Source of the DNA: Lineus longissimus
Taxonomy: Eukaryota; Nemertea; Pilidiophora; Heteronemertea; Lineidae
Length of the DNA: 64,000 bases
NCBI RefSeq assembly: GCF_910592395.1
Contig: NC_088317.1
Coordinates: 868,001 to 932,000, forward strand
Reading direction: 5' to 3'
Shown here: positions 1 through 35,400 of the stretch, piece after piece
How the letters are laid out: every line of letters begins with the position of its first letter
How positions within the stretch are numbered: position 1 is the first letter of the stretch
Notes under the pieces: model-generated
The model's database searches: none
What the model was told of the DNA's origin: nothing
The model's input: the letters and a program-made list of their open reading frames with translations, nothing else
Translations under genes and position numbers: made by a program

Positions 1-2045
<2,045 letters not shown>

Positions 2046-2764
2046 CTTCTTCTCTCATGAGCACTCTACTTTCTTAACAAAAGTGACACACTTTTCTTCA
2101 CATGATGACGTGTTTGCAGTGACTTTGTTCAGGCCAAATTCGATCAATTTCAATGTTTACATCTGGAACTTCCGGGTTAGCAGCGCCTCTATCAGCAGAG
2201 TCGTAAACTAATAACCAGGTTGTGACATTGTCCTGTTACGTCTGTCCAGGACAAACCTGGATGTGATCGACATGGCACCTTGTTGGTTGTATGGGACCAG
2301 CCACGACATATGGTTTGGTCCTCAGCAGTCACATTCTGCTACCAGAGTGGAGTGGTTTTGAAGATGATCCATTGAAATGAAAGCATGAATGAAGAGTAGC
2401 GATGTCTTCTATAAAACTATTTGTTTATTCATGTTTGTCACACCTAAGGTCACACACAAATGTAGTTACACTTTCTAACCTCAACTGAACAATTCTGATT
2501 GCAGTGTCTGCTACTATTCTAACAATATATATCAACAAGTATGTTCAGTACAACAAGTAGGACTGAACATGGACGGAAAAATGTCTCTTCATTTTAGCAC
2601 CTCTCTGCATCACTGGGTTACATGTATGGACACTCATAATGTACAGAATAAGGATAAGGTCACTCCTATCACACAAGGTATAGCCTGAGGATATGATTAC
2701 AATTATCCTCCACTCACTGGTGGACCAGACAGCTGTCATGGTTTTCACCTGTCATTTGCATCTC
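2046..2764. other. Intergenic stretch with the presumed BIVM 3' UTR
   Basis: No coding exon is seen. The part nearest 2764 should be the 3' UTR of BIVM, which reads leftward, ending near the poly(A) signal at 2424-2429. The remainder should hold the promoter and 5' UTR of the ARF-like gene that starts at 2045 on the same strand. Confidence 0.5.
2424..2429 (-). terminator. Candidate BIVM poly(A) signal
   Basis: Canonical AATAAA on the minus strand, about 335 bases past the BIVM stop codon. Cleavage position is not visible. Confidence 0.5.
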
Positions 2765-5729
2765 TTACAGGTCCTCCCCTGACATACAGTCTGACTCTGT
2801 CTCCATATCATTCTCGGCTCCATGTCCAGTAGTGCTATCTTCCTCATGATGGCAAACATTAGCACCACCTATTGAGAGATTCATCACAGACTTAACACAT
2901 TCCTGTCCATTTGGAACATCGTCAAATTCTAATCTTTCAGGAACTTTGTGACCTTCAACTTTTGGAAAGTCGTCTTGTTCATCTTGTCCGCAAGATGATG
3001 TGCCGGATTGAGAAGCATTCCCCTCATCCACAAGTTCATGAGTTGGTCTGTAGTCAGTGAGAGCACCAGTCTCTACCCAATGCATCAGCTCATCCATCTC
3101 GTCGCTCAGCATGCTATTAGCACCACCTATTGGTGGCAAATGTAGATCAGAATCGGTATCAGATTTCAACAAGTCTTGTCGTCTCCCAGCTGACTTAGAC
3201 TTGAACACGGTCTTTGCGATTTTATCTCTTTGTGTACACTTTGTTTTCTTGATGCCCTTCTGTAGACTGTTCTTCCTGCCCTGCCACATACTTCTCTGGA
3301 AGGCCATCAGACAGTGCATATTACCAGACTTCTTAGCCGTGTTACGTTTCTGAATTCCCTTGTGCAGCTGACGGACATTCAGGAACTCAGGCATCTCGAG
3401 GTTCAGATCTTGTTCGATGTCGTCCCATCTAAAAAGTTGACAAGGAGGATATGTACATACAAGCCGGTAAAAAGTTGGATAACTGAGCGGTTAAATTTGC
3501 CTTTAAAAGACTCGTATACTAAATAAATTAAAGAGTGATTTATGCTTTGAAAAGCCTCTACCTAAAACTCGGCATCTTTCAATTGTAACCTATGACGATT
3601 GAAATTCTGCAGCTCTTACTCACTTGATGCAGTGCATGCCAGGATGTTTCTTGCTGGGGTCACCAACCAGGATCCAGGTCGTCAGGTCTTTCTCGGGAAC
3701 CGTCTCACAGCTGAAGATAGACAAACATACACTAGTACACATAACATTAACATTTAAAGGTGTTGGCTTGGTCTTTCATTTCAATCTGTTCAAGAAATGA
3801 TAGCAGTGACTGATTCTCCAACACCCTGGTCACATGAAGAAATGTACCTGTAAGCATCCCAAGCCTTGCGGGGGACTTCCTCATACCCGATCGGGCAGAA
3901 GTAGTGATTCAGGCAGTGATAGATGATGGCCGTATCATCCTTCCTCAAACACTCTTTCAGTTTTGTCACAGCCTGCACGCCTCTCAGACCTGATGTTCTG
4001 TTCTTCCCAATGGGCTTGTAGAGGAAGTAGCCACGACCCCGAACACCATAGTGATCATTCAGCTGCTTGAACCACCTAGAGAAACAGAGCGTCAATCATG
4101 TATCATTTATTCATCTGTGAAAAGTTCATGCATACATGTATGTCTCCAGAAGAAAGGGTTGAACTCCACTGAGAAAGAACTGACTCAGGTTCTTATCATG
4201 TTTGTGTAACTGTCTCCTCATCACGATTATGAGACAAGTCATTTGACAGCTTACCTCATCAGGGTCTGATTACCAGTGAAGGGACCAAACTTAATTTGCC
4301 CAAACGGTGGTTTGAAGTCTAAGACGGTCAAAGCCTCTTCTTGAGTGATGGGCTTAAGACTGGAAAACAAGGAAGGAACTCTTAGTTGTTATTTGTACGA
4401 CAATCTGTAGCCAGGTGTAGAAGAAATGACTATAGAAGGATGCCAAAACCTGATGTAAGTTTTCATAAATAGGTTGGCAATGGATTTTAAAGCAAGAGGT
4501 TTGGAACGCCCATATGACTGCAGATCCTGTCTGAACTTGTCTACTTGAATTTTGCTTAATGGGTATATTGTGTGTTTCCTCAAAAGAGACCCACCAGTTC
4601 AAAGGTGAGAAGTCTGCGATTATAGACTTACCTTCCAGCACCAAGTTTACTGAAGAGGTAATTCCAACAAGACACCAGTGACGAGATGCCACAGGATTTG
4701 GAATATTGCGGCCGGCTGATACAGTACCTAGAAATAAGACGTGGCAAAGAAGTGAATGTGTGTATCAAGTAGTCAACATCGAAATTAGGGAACCAAAAAT
4801 CATTTAATGACTGTATCAGAAATTGGCAGAGGAGATGATGGGAAGACTGACCATTTCTTGAGATCGATGAACTTCCGTTGTGAAATGAGATCAACTGTAG
4901 CATGATTCTTGGGTGGGACATAATCAATGGCCATGTCATCTCCGAAGACAGACTCATCCTCGTCGTGTTCCCTCAGATCACCTGAAGGCATGTCGTCTGT
5001 TGAGATGTCTGGCAGAGCTGAAGAACAAGATATTCGCTTGAGCAACAAAATGGACATACAATTGAGCTCGCATTGACTCGAGACTTTTCAAAAACCATGC
5101 AGAGAAATCGAGTTAATTAGAAATAATGAACAAATGATGATCATAGCTGTCAGATTCGCAAGTAAACAGGCGGTGATTTCAAACTATGTTACTTACCACT
5201 CCCTGACAGAGACTTCCCACTTCCCACTCGATCTCCATTGCTCTGGCCAGTAGCACACTTCCCTGTTTTTGGAGCCTTCTTCTTTTTCCCTCTCAATACA
5301 CCTGCAAAAATTACCATTCAACCATAAGCTTGCCTGCTCAGAGCTAGCACTAGCAGGGGAGAATGATCATGGACTTTCCAAATAATGTTCTTTTCTGACC
5401 CAAGTGCCCCACTGGTTATGACTATACACACTAATATAGAGGACCATGTCATGTTTTTGCCAATAAACTGAATTATGACTTGAACTCCAATTGGACTTTT
5501 ATACTCATTCATCGAATTCAACATTCTCTTCACTACCACTAGCACCACAAGAAAATGAAATGCAGAATATTGTCCATGAAAAGTTTCCAAGCTTTTATGT
5601 AAGGGAGAATGCAAGGGAGCGTTGTCTTATACCTTTTTTAGGAATGTTGGGTGGAGTAGGACCAGTACCCTGCCAACCTCCAACATCAATCTCCCAGACA
5701 AGCCCTGGTGCAGACAAAGACTGTGACAT
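2765..5729 (-). CDS. BIVM: BIVM, basic immunoglobulin-like variable motif-containing protein
   Basis: Eight coding exons: 5729-5633, 5301-5197, 5017-4852, 4727-4632, 4359-4255, 4075-3848, 3710-3624 and 3428-2765. Phases agree throughout and give 515 residues, close to my recollection of about 503 for human BIVM. A Lys-rich N-terminal part and an acidic stretch precede the conserved core (about residues 123-310). The core begins [20 protein letters not shown] and includes [18 protein letters not shown], a Cys/His-containing stretch and [20 protein letters not shown]. The last exon is long, first basic then Ser/Asp-rich and probably disordered. Molecular function of the family is unknown; an intracellular role is assumed. 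The sequence just before the ATG looks like a splice acceptor (TTTTAG before ACCATG), so a noncoding 5' exon is likely. It is head-to-head with NALCN. Confidence 0.93.
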
Positions 5730-6028
5730 GGTCTAAAATGTGCCCAAGGGTAGGGGCCTACTCATTATCTGGAGCAGTGCCCTCTCCTTTAGGATGAGCA
5801 GAAGTGTAGGTGTCCTGGTTCAAAACTTGGTGTGACTGGTCTCCAGAGATGTTGGGCTACCAGGAATGCCACTCGAACTCTCACGATCACTGGACGCGTA
5901 CTCTGCCTCATGTATTATGGCGCTGACCAGGTTTTCCATGGATTGATCAAGATTTACAGACAGAAGCTCGACATTTCTGTTAATCTGAAATTTTTAAAAA
6001 CAGTCTTTGAGACGAAGTAGGCCTTCGC

Positions 6029-6200
6029 TAGAATAGACGAATTGGAAGAAGCTTGTTTTGGCACTGACCAGTCATACATGTCACCTTGAACAAAGGATCG
6101 CTGTGTCTCTAGGCATTGTCTGAAGTCGGCTAAGGCCTTCTGACATGTTCAGTGTGAGCGCATTTGATTTGTTTTGGCGTTCTTCAAATTCGTCTATTGA
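6029..6200. mobile_element. Short inverted-repeat element (MITE-like)
   Basis: The left arm near 6029-6051 contains AATAGACGAATTGGAAGAA. The right arm near 6178-6200 contains TTCTTCAAATTCGTCTATT, its reverse complement with one mismatch. The roughly 125-base spacer has no open frame of note. Arms and size suggest a foldback or MITE-like insertion; no target-site duplication was established. Confidence 0.5.
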
Positions 6201-6827
6201 AAGATCACTCTACACGCACATGTTGTACCTCAGTCACAGTTAGCGCAGCAAGGCAATGGGAAACTAAATACAAATCTTCAAATATTATATTCAAATTGCC
6301 CAGTTCAGATTGACATTCTGCTAGTTTTAATGCGCCAGTTCAGCTTTGATGGTTTTCCTCGTTCATTACGAGTGTGACAGTCGATGCAGAATTGAGATTC
6401 TCAGCAGTTTTAACCTTAAACGCTTTGTAAATAGAATATATTTATCTTAAGTCGTATACACAGGTTGTCAACAACCTTTGATCGCGATCAGAGCCCTTCA
6501 GATGGAGTTCTTACGGATTATTTGTTTACTTCTGTCAACAATACCTCCACACACAAACACACATGTTTCGTCGGTAGTGTAAATATTGCGGCTCTATTGG
6601 AAGTTGGGATATGACATTCGATATCAGGAAAAAATGATAAATTTCTTCGAAATTTCTGATCATAGTGATCTATCAAAAGCAACTATTTTATATTTATTCG
6701 AGATAATTTGCATTTTCACGGACGAAAATTTTTTAAAAGGGTCATAATCGTTAATATAGATTAGTCTCAACTCCAAAGCTCCAGTTGGTTTTTCTTGAGA
6801 CAGCGTCGCCATCTCTTGGACTAATTA

Positions 6828-7550
6828 CGAATTCGCTCCCTGACCTTTCGCCCCCAGTCGTTTCAGCAAACAAAAGACCCCGGCTTTACCCTGGCTTTCC
6901 AGGTCTGGCCCAGACCTGGCTTGGCATCTTGACCTGCATTTGCAAGATCGTCTTTTTAAAATAAATGCACTGGGAATTGACCAGTTTTTTTGTATAAGAA
7001 TTACATATACATGCCGTACAGCAAGTCAAGAAAAGAAAAAAACGTCCTATTTTGTATAACCTACTTGTTTAAGATGCAGGCAGATTGCCTTAGGTTAATT
7101 TTCGGCACCACACCATTGTTTGTTTCTCTCAAGTACAGGTCTCGGGTATTCTGCTCATCTGGAACGATTCATGTTATGGGTTGTTCCTCTGGAGATGACC
7201 ACCATTGCACTTTGGTGGACCCCCTCCAGTCCCCCGGTCAGAGTACTGGTGTCAGAAATATGATCTGGCGCACCATGAAATACTCTGACTGGCCTGATGC
7301 TGATGAAGGGACTCCTACCTTTTGGCCAGCCCTGGCACGTACGGCCCAACCCTGGACTGGGAATACACCTGGCCGTGACTGGCTGGACCTGGCTGGGCTG
7401 GAATCAGGTCTGGGTCAGCCCTGAATTCCCAGACCTGGACCGACTCACGAAGACGGGTCGAGCCAGACGTCCTGGCGATTTGGAGCGAAACGAGTGGGGG
7501 CGAAAAGGTTCGGGATCGAAACGACCGGATGCCTCTAATAACATCCGGGT
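6828..7550. repeat. Inverted pair of a dispersed TTTCGCCCCC repeat
   Basis: The motif CCTTTTCGCCCCCAGTCGTT, preceded by CGMTCCC, occurs degenerately at about 6834-6870 (plus) and 7478-7545 (minus). Both copies are followed inward by Pro/Trp-like blocks rich in CCAGGTCTGG and CCAGACCTG. A third copy lies at about 37498-37560. The inverted arrangement suggests the ends of a roughly 700-base non-autonomous element, but no transposase or target-site duplication is seen. Confidence 0.5.
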
Positions 7551-8524
7551 ATTTTGAGAAGATGAGGATGTGAAAAAAATCTCAGCATCCTCTCGAAAAA
7601 TGATATATTTCACCTGAAGTCTTCTATGGATTTAATTGATTTTGTTATTCTATTGTAAATAAGGTAAAAATCCTTCTGTGAAGAAAAGCATGTCTGGCTT
7701 GTTGACTATCTTCCTTGATTTTGCAGCAGCTGAAACATCTCAACAATCAACAAGTTATTTTGCTCTGCAATTTCACATGCAAATGTTTGCATGTATCATC
7801 ATGCATGTATGTTCATTAGACCATACACTGACAGGTCACTGTCAGTTGATAAATCTGCAACATTTATCTTTGTTCAATATCAATATCATTCATCATGACC
7901 ATCATTGCATGAAATTACACTGTAGATGAATGGTGCATTCTGTGTTCATTTACGCCGAGTCGATACTGACGTCGTGACGATAGTAATAGTTTTAGTTAGG
8001 CCTATAGGCCTAGTATTATTTTGCATAACCATCTCTCGACAAGTCTTGATCTTGCATCTAAAATGAGTTATTTGTCCTCCCTTTCAGGTGTCAACTCCTG
8101 AAGTTACAAGACTGCAGCGTGTGAGAAGAACGTGATACCACTATCGTGCTATTGACTCCCTCATGAACTGTGATAGGCAGGGAAAGTTCCTTTGTGGTAG
8201 TTGAACACACCAGGAAGTCTTTGCATGAAAAAAGTTAATAATTGATTAGAACATGAAGTGAAGATTATCGTCATCAATTGTTGCATTGATTTAAAGTGCA
8301 ATTTTATATTTTGATATGGTTAGAACAGAAGTGAAATAGCAAGTTCACTTATTTCATCTAATATGAAATTGATTGATATGAGAAGTGTAAACAACATTAT
8401 AATGCAATGGTTCTGAAGTTGGGAACCAAATAGATTACTGATGACTGATGAGATTGTGGCTGGTTCCTGCTGGTCATTTCATAGAAATCTCTGATCACTA
8501 ACAATTGACTGTGACCTTGTCAAA

Positions 8525-30000
<21,476 letters not shown>

Positions 30001-31276
30001 TTGTGTTTTAATCAGGTTTACATGTGAGCATTTTGAAATAAGAGTGCAATCTTGAAGGTTCTGATTCAAAGTAACTGTTGTGATCTCTAAATGTTAAGCT
30101 CATTGGAAGCTCGAGGCAAACTACAGGGTTCCTGTGTATTTTCACACCATTAGGTTAACTGACTTGTCATGACCTAATGCACTGGGGGGGGGGGGGGGGC
30201 TATGAGAAAATCATAAATTACTGATAGATGTCGGAAATTGTTAGTAACTCTTGACACTGTGATTTGGTCAGAATTCGGATTGTTGAGGTAAAACAAATGT
30301 GTGATTGCTCAGTTATAAATGGTACGATTTATTATAAAATCTAGTCACAAGAGAATACATGACAGATTAAGTTTATGAATGTTAGCACGGAATACATGTA
30401 TCTAAAGGTGATGCGACTTGTTTCAAGGTGATTTCATTACTGTAAATATCATTAGAAATCACCATTTTGACCTGAAGTCGATTAAATACACCTGTTTGGA
30501 CGAAGTTCAGGTTTTTGCAAAGGATCCATGTTGTTTCTGAGTGAATGTTATCAATTGTTTACTAATAGAGACTATGGGATGTTTTATGGTGCATACTGTT
30601 AACTGGCTGTGTACTGAATTGAAATAGACACAGATTTCCTAAATGTCTATTGATTTGTGATTTGTTGAAGTTTGGTCTTGATTGATTGGAAATCAGGTCA
30701 TATACTGTGTTGATTCTATTGAGCCAGTTAAGAGGCACCTGTACAAGAGACCTATTTTACATGTAATAGGAAACAGATGCACCTCAGTTGGCTTAATAGT
30801 GTTGACACAGTAATTCTGTTATAATTGATAATTACCAAATAACTTCTTTGTTCGATACAGGTCGCCCAATGGAATTAGATGTCATTGCAGCTTTAACTTA
30901 TTGTAAATATATTTGTTGTGGAGATATGTGTGTATGAATGGTGCTAGTTGACAAGTAAGGATGGATAACCAGGTATTGATGTCACTTTGTAAAGGACCAG
31001 AACTATACGTTAACAGACCGTGATGATGATTAAGGCGTGTGTACAAGACGTCATCCTCTCAGTGTGTCTCCCCCTGTGGTCTTGGTCACAATCTGGTGTT
31101 CCTTTCATTTTACAACACAACACGAACCAGTCATGGTCCCAACCTTTCATCGGAATGTAAAACTTGTCTGATAATTAGCGAGATTGTTCTATATTTAGTA
31201 AGACATCGATATAAATTTTATTATCAAAATTAATATATATTGTTGTTGACTGTACATAAGAGATTTGTATGTCAGA

Positions 31277-31282
31277 AATAAA
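31277..31282 (+). terminator. Candidate NALCN poly(A) signal
   Basis: AATAAA about 1.28 kb past the NALCN stop, in AT-rich sequence; a plausible 3' UTR end. Earlier weaker signals may also be used. Confidence 0.45.
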
Positions 31283-31749
31283 TGAAAGCAGATAAATCTG
31301 ATATAACTGTGTTTTTCATGTCTATGCATTATTGGAGATACGGAGCTTGTTTTGTTGATGCAGTAGCAAAGTTGAATGATACTTCTTTCTCTACTATACA
31401 TGTACAGGGTTGGCGCGCCCGTTTGCATTTGATCAAAGTTTATCAAAAAGATCCACTTCCACACCAAATGCACCAAGGAACGATCGTTAGTCAGTGAAAC
31501 TTTATCATTTGCGGGCGGCCGCGCTGTCATCACACCTGGTTGCTATCGTCTGCATTGTAGTTCTACCCGTTGCCGCTAGAGTGATTTTGGTGGCGCTGTC
31601 TGTGAGCTCAGGCTCCAGGGCACATCCATGTCAAAAGAGACTAATTATGTTAAAGGGCAGAAGAAGAAATTCTGAATGCAATGCTGATTCTGGTTCATAT
31701 AGATATCTGAGATACAAGACTAGAAACAAGAAATATCATATTTATGAAT

Positions 31750-31755
31750 TTTATT
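31750..31755 (-). terminator. Candidate UVRAG poly(A) signal
   Basis: AATAAA on the minus strand about 700 bases past the UVRAG stop codon. With the NALCN signal it leaves about 470 bases between the two convergent transcripts. Confidence 0.45.
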
Positions 31756-32453
31756 CAGGTTTTGGACTTCAACATTCACATTCATAGTTTACAATTACAT
31801 GTATATACAATTTACAATTTCTATACAATATAAGATGGGCTTTGATACCCAAGACACCCCCCTTTCCTGGACTACCAACAGTCTTCAGGAACAAACTCAC
31901 ATGATGAGCAAATAATATCCGGAAAGGTCCATGGTCAAAATAATAAGGAATTTCCTATTTTTCTCGGTGAGAAACCCCCGACCCACTTGTTACCAGGTTT
32001 TTTCTTCTGAAACTGTCAGAACTACAAGTGTAACCAGGACTGTGAAAGATGAAAATCTTACATATCTGCTGCTTCCTCCAACTAGAAATTATCACAGATC
32101 ATCATGTCTTCCAAACATTGAGTGAGACAAATATGTTGTGGAGAAGACATGTCAGGCTCCTAGTTCAAAGATCTGCATCAAAATCACAGAATAATTGTGA
32201 CCTTCTGTACTGTACTGCACTCTTCCCCCCCCCCCCCCCCCCCAAGATTTTCAAGGATTCAATAACTTCTGGGGGTTTTCAATGACAGGCAGATTTGAGA
32301 CTGAGGCGTCCCCTAGACTAAAGCTTCAAACCGTTTGTTATAGTCCAGATATGGCACCTACATGTACATCACAACCAATCACTTAATTGACTAATGAACA
32401 CATGATCCACATCAACCAATCACAGACCTGACACTCTGTCACATTGCTGTCAA

Positions 32454-35400
32454 TCAATCACCAGCGCCAGCACTCGATTCTACATGAATGTCATCATCCG
32501 AGTGATCTGCGGAGACAATGTTACCCACTGGCATCTGAAACCTCGACCCAATAGACAATGCATGTAACCTGTCGGTGAAATGATCCTCCTGATTATTGCC
32601 AGAATCGTTTTCACGAGTTTCCCCAATTTGTATTTCTAACGGTTCATTTTTATTCAACGAATGACCGTGTTCTATTTGCACTGCTCCATCTGCGTTTATC
32701 CGCGTTGTATTATGCCACGTTTTGAATTTAGAATCATAGTTCTCACTATCACCATCAGGGGGCGTCATCCCCCGGTTTACATCCCCATTGTCACTATCTT
32801 TCAACAAGTCCGACTCCACCGACACTGTGTTATAGAAGTCCACGTTCATTGTCTCTGCACACTCCGACCGCTCCAGGCTGCTATCACGGCTGCGATTTTT
32901 CAAAAAGTGTTCACGTAGAGGGTATAACTGATCATGTCCTCTATCAACACTGCTTTCCCGGCTATCATCAATCTCCGCCACCTGATTTTTCACTTCGAAA
33001 AAACTATCTGGCGAGCCTTTGAAGATTTCATCAAACTCCGCATCCAATTTCTGCGTTGGACTAGGTGGATAGGACTTCTTTGGACTGCTTGATAAACTGT
33101 TACTATTGTAGTTAGATTTCGGTGGTTGCATTTTTGCCACTTCTTGAATTAGAATGTCGTCGAACCCGCTGTTTCGCCGCTGTAGCATGCTGTCTGATTT
33201 GGTTGGCGATTGCTTTTGAGTTTGGGTCTTGCTTGGAGACGTGTTGGCACTCTGGCCTTGCATCGGACGCTTCTCACTGCGGTGCTGGATGTACAAGTCT
33301 TTAGTCGAACCGCTCAGAAGCTTCTCAGGGCTGTCACTACAAATATATTGAAAAATCTCTTAGAGCAATATATCTTGATACAGTTAAAACTGACCACCAA
33401 AAAGGCTGGAAGTGCACCACTTGATCTGGCACTTTGACATAGTGGATTGACCCAAATTGAGCAAGACCATTTACTAGTTATCCTTCGAATTGTTGTCATA
33501 TTGTGAAATCTATATAAAACCGGCCTTCGGCAACATTCATCACAGTTGACAGCTATACACACTCAAGCAAACACCTAACCCTACCACAAGTTAGTGAAGT
33601 CAAATTCAAGCTGGCTGTGTTATTTGGCAAAAATCTGGTGTATTTTTTCTTGAAAGGCGAAGCATTTAATCGATATCAAAAGTGATAAACTTAAATGTAA
33701 GCATAGAAACTATATTGTGCTTCACCGATTAGACAACTACAAATGATGCAAGTCATAAGTCTGCCTTTAGCAGTTGAAGGCTACACCAACTAGGTGCTAC
33801 CATAACTATAACTATAGACAGAAAACAGATCTCACACATGACTGTCAAGATGGCTCCTAAAGTTCAAACCTAAATGGCAAAACTTGGTTACAACAGAAGA
33901 GCACCGCATAAACCTGTCTTTTCACATTGATACCACTGATGAAGAAGGTACTGGTCGTGCGTTGTTTCACCTAAACACATCTAACAGAGATTAACAAGGA
34001 CAAGGTCTTCTTATAAACTTATGGAACAGGGCTTCTGCTAATCCCTGAAAAGTATCATTTTACCAACCAAAATGAAGAAAGGACCACTGCAGATTGGAAA
34101 TCTCTTTTAGTAACAACACTAGAGACCCTCCTTAAATAGTGTGGGACCCATAAAAATCCTATTTTGAGCGGGTGTAGCAGCAGCCATAAATGGTGGCTTG
34201 GTCTTGTATTTGAAAGACACTGGCCTGAACAACATCAAGGCAATTTGTAAGATCACTGAAACTAGATTGAGAATAGGAGAGTATTCCAAACTGACTTACA
34301 ATCGGACTCCTAGTCGAAGCTCCAACAGACTCTTCAGGTTAGGTAATGTCAGTCTGAGATCGGTCGTACCAAGGCCGCAGTAGTTGCGTAGCTGGGCTAT
34401 ATTCTTGTTGAGGAGGAAAACGGCATAGTTGAATTTGAAGCGTTCTTTTCCTTTGCTATATAATGGGAACCTGAAAAAAAACATTGAATCTATTCAGATA
34501 CTGTCGAAATATTTTGGTCAATCACAATGGAGGCCATGTCCTTGGTTACTATAACACCCAACAGAAATAATGCATATTTTCCCACCAATCAGAGTTCTCT
34601 TTTTAATTAATCAGCATCTCAAATCAGATTTTGATCTTTTCCAAAATATCACCCGGCAATACAAGAAGTCCACTTACTCTCTATCGGAGTCGGATAGTTT
34701 ATCTATGATATGATCATGAATCCGCGACCTCGACACGCCGAACTCCATTGGGTAGCGTAGCGGTATGTCCAGGAACTGACTGATCATCTGGACAAGGTGG
34801 CAGGTATAACCGAGGGAACACGCTATCATCGTCTCGTCTTCACCTGGAGGAATAGACAACATAAAAGTCAGATCAATCTTTACATTCAAATAACCAACAG
34901 ACAATGCAGTGCTAGGATCTTGTACTGAACTGGAAATTGCAGAAATAGCATTAGGGAACTTACCCTGAAAATCTTCTGAATTCGGCAGCCTGACTCCACA
35001 CACTGTATGTTGTTGGTTTTTATTCTCTTCTATCGGGTAGATGATGGCTAACTCGGAAATCAGTTGTTTCCTTCTCATGAAGAGTTGTGCATTGGTTTTG
35101 ATATACTTGTCCCTGAAAAATAAGTAAGGTTTGTTTATAAAAGTGTTGCCCCTCAGATTTGGCTTATGAGACACTCTTTACTTCCAAACTCTTATCTCTT
35201 GATGCCAGGCGCCTCGTGAGAACGCAGTTTGTATCCTGTATTCAACTAGCTGGCCGCTAATCAACCAACAAGGCTCGAACCCTTGACCTTCCGTTCTTGT
35301 TGAAGCAAAGACGAGCCAAGAGTTAGACAACAATATTTGGGTCAGTACCAACCACACAAGAGAATAAGAGAATAATGGTTGATAAGTGCAGGAAAGATTT

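Larger units (their letters stand above)
5730..8524. other. BIVM-NALCN divergent intergenic region
   Basis: About 2.8 kb between the BIVM and NALCN start codons. No coding exon was found. It should contain both promoters and noncoding 5' exons. A pyrimidine tract ending CCCTTTCAG at about 8089 could be the acceptor of a NALCN 5' UTR exon. The region also holds a short inverted repeat (6029-6200) and two oppositely oriented copies of a dispersed repeat (about 6830-6870 and 7478-7545), listed separately. Confidence 0.6.
30001..32453. other. Convergent 3' UTRs of NALCN and UVRAG
   Basis: No exon was recognised. The left part should be the NALCN 3' UTR and the right part the UVRAG 3' UTR reading leftward. 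It contains a G run near 30184-30200 and a C run near 32226-32243, and is otherwise AT-rich. Confidence 0.6.

Noticed and set aside
35260-35300. tRNA-like B-box word (GGTTCGAGCC on the minus strand)
   Set aside because: No matching A box at the right distance and no cloverleaf could be drawn; at most a SINE relic.
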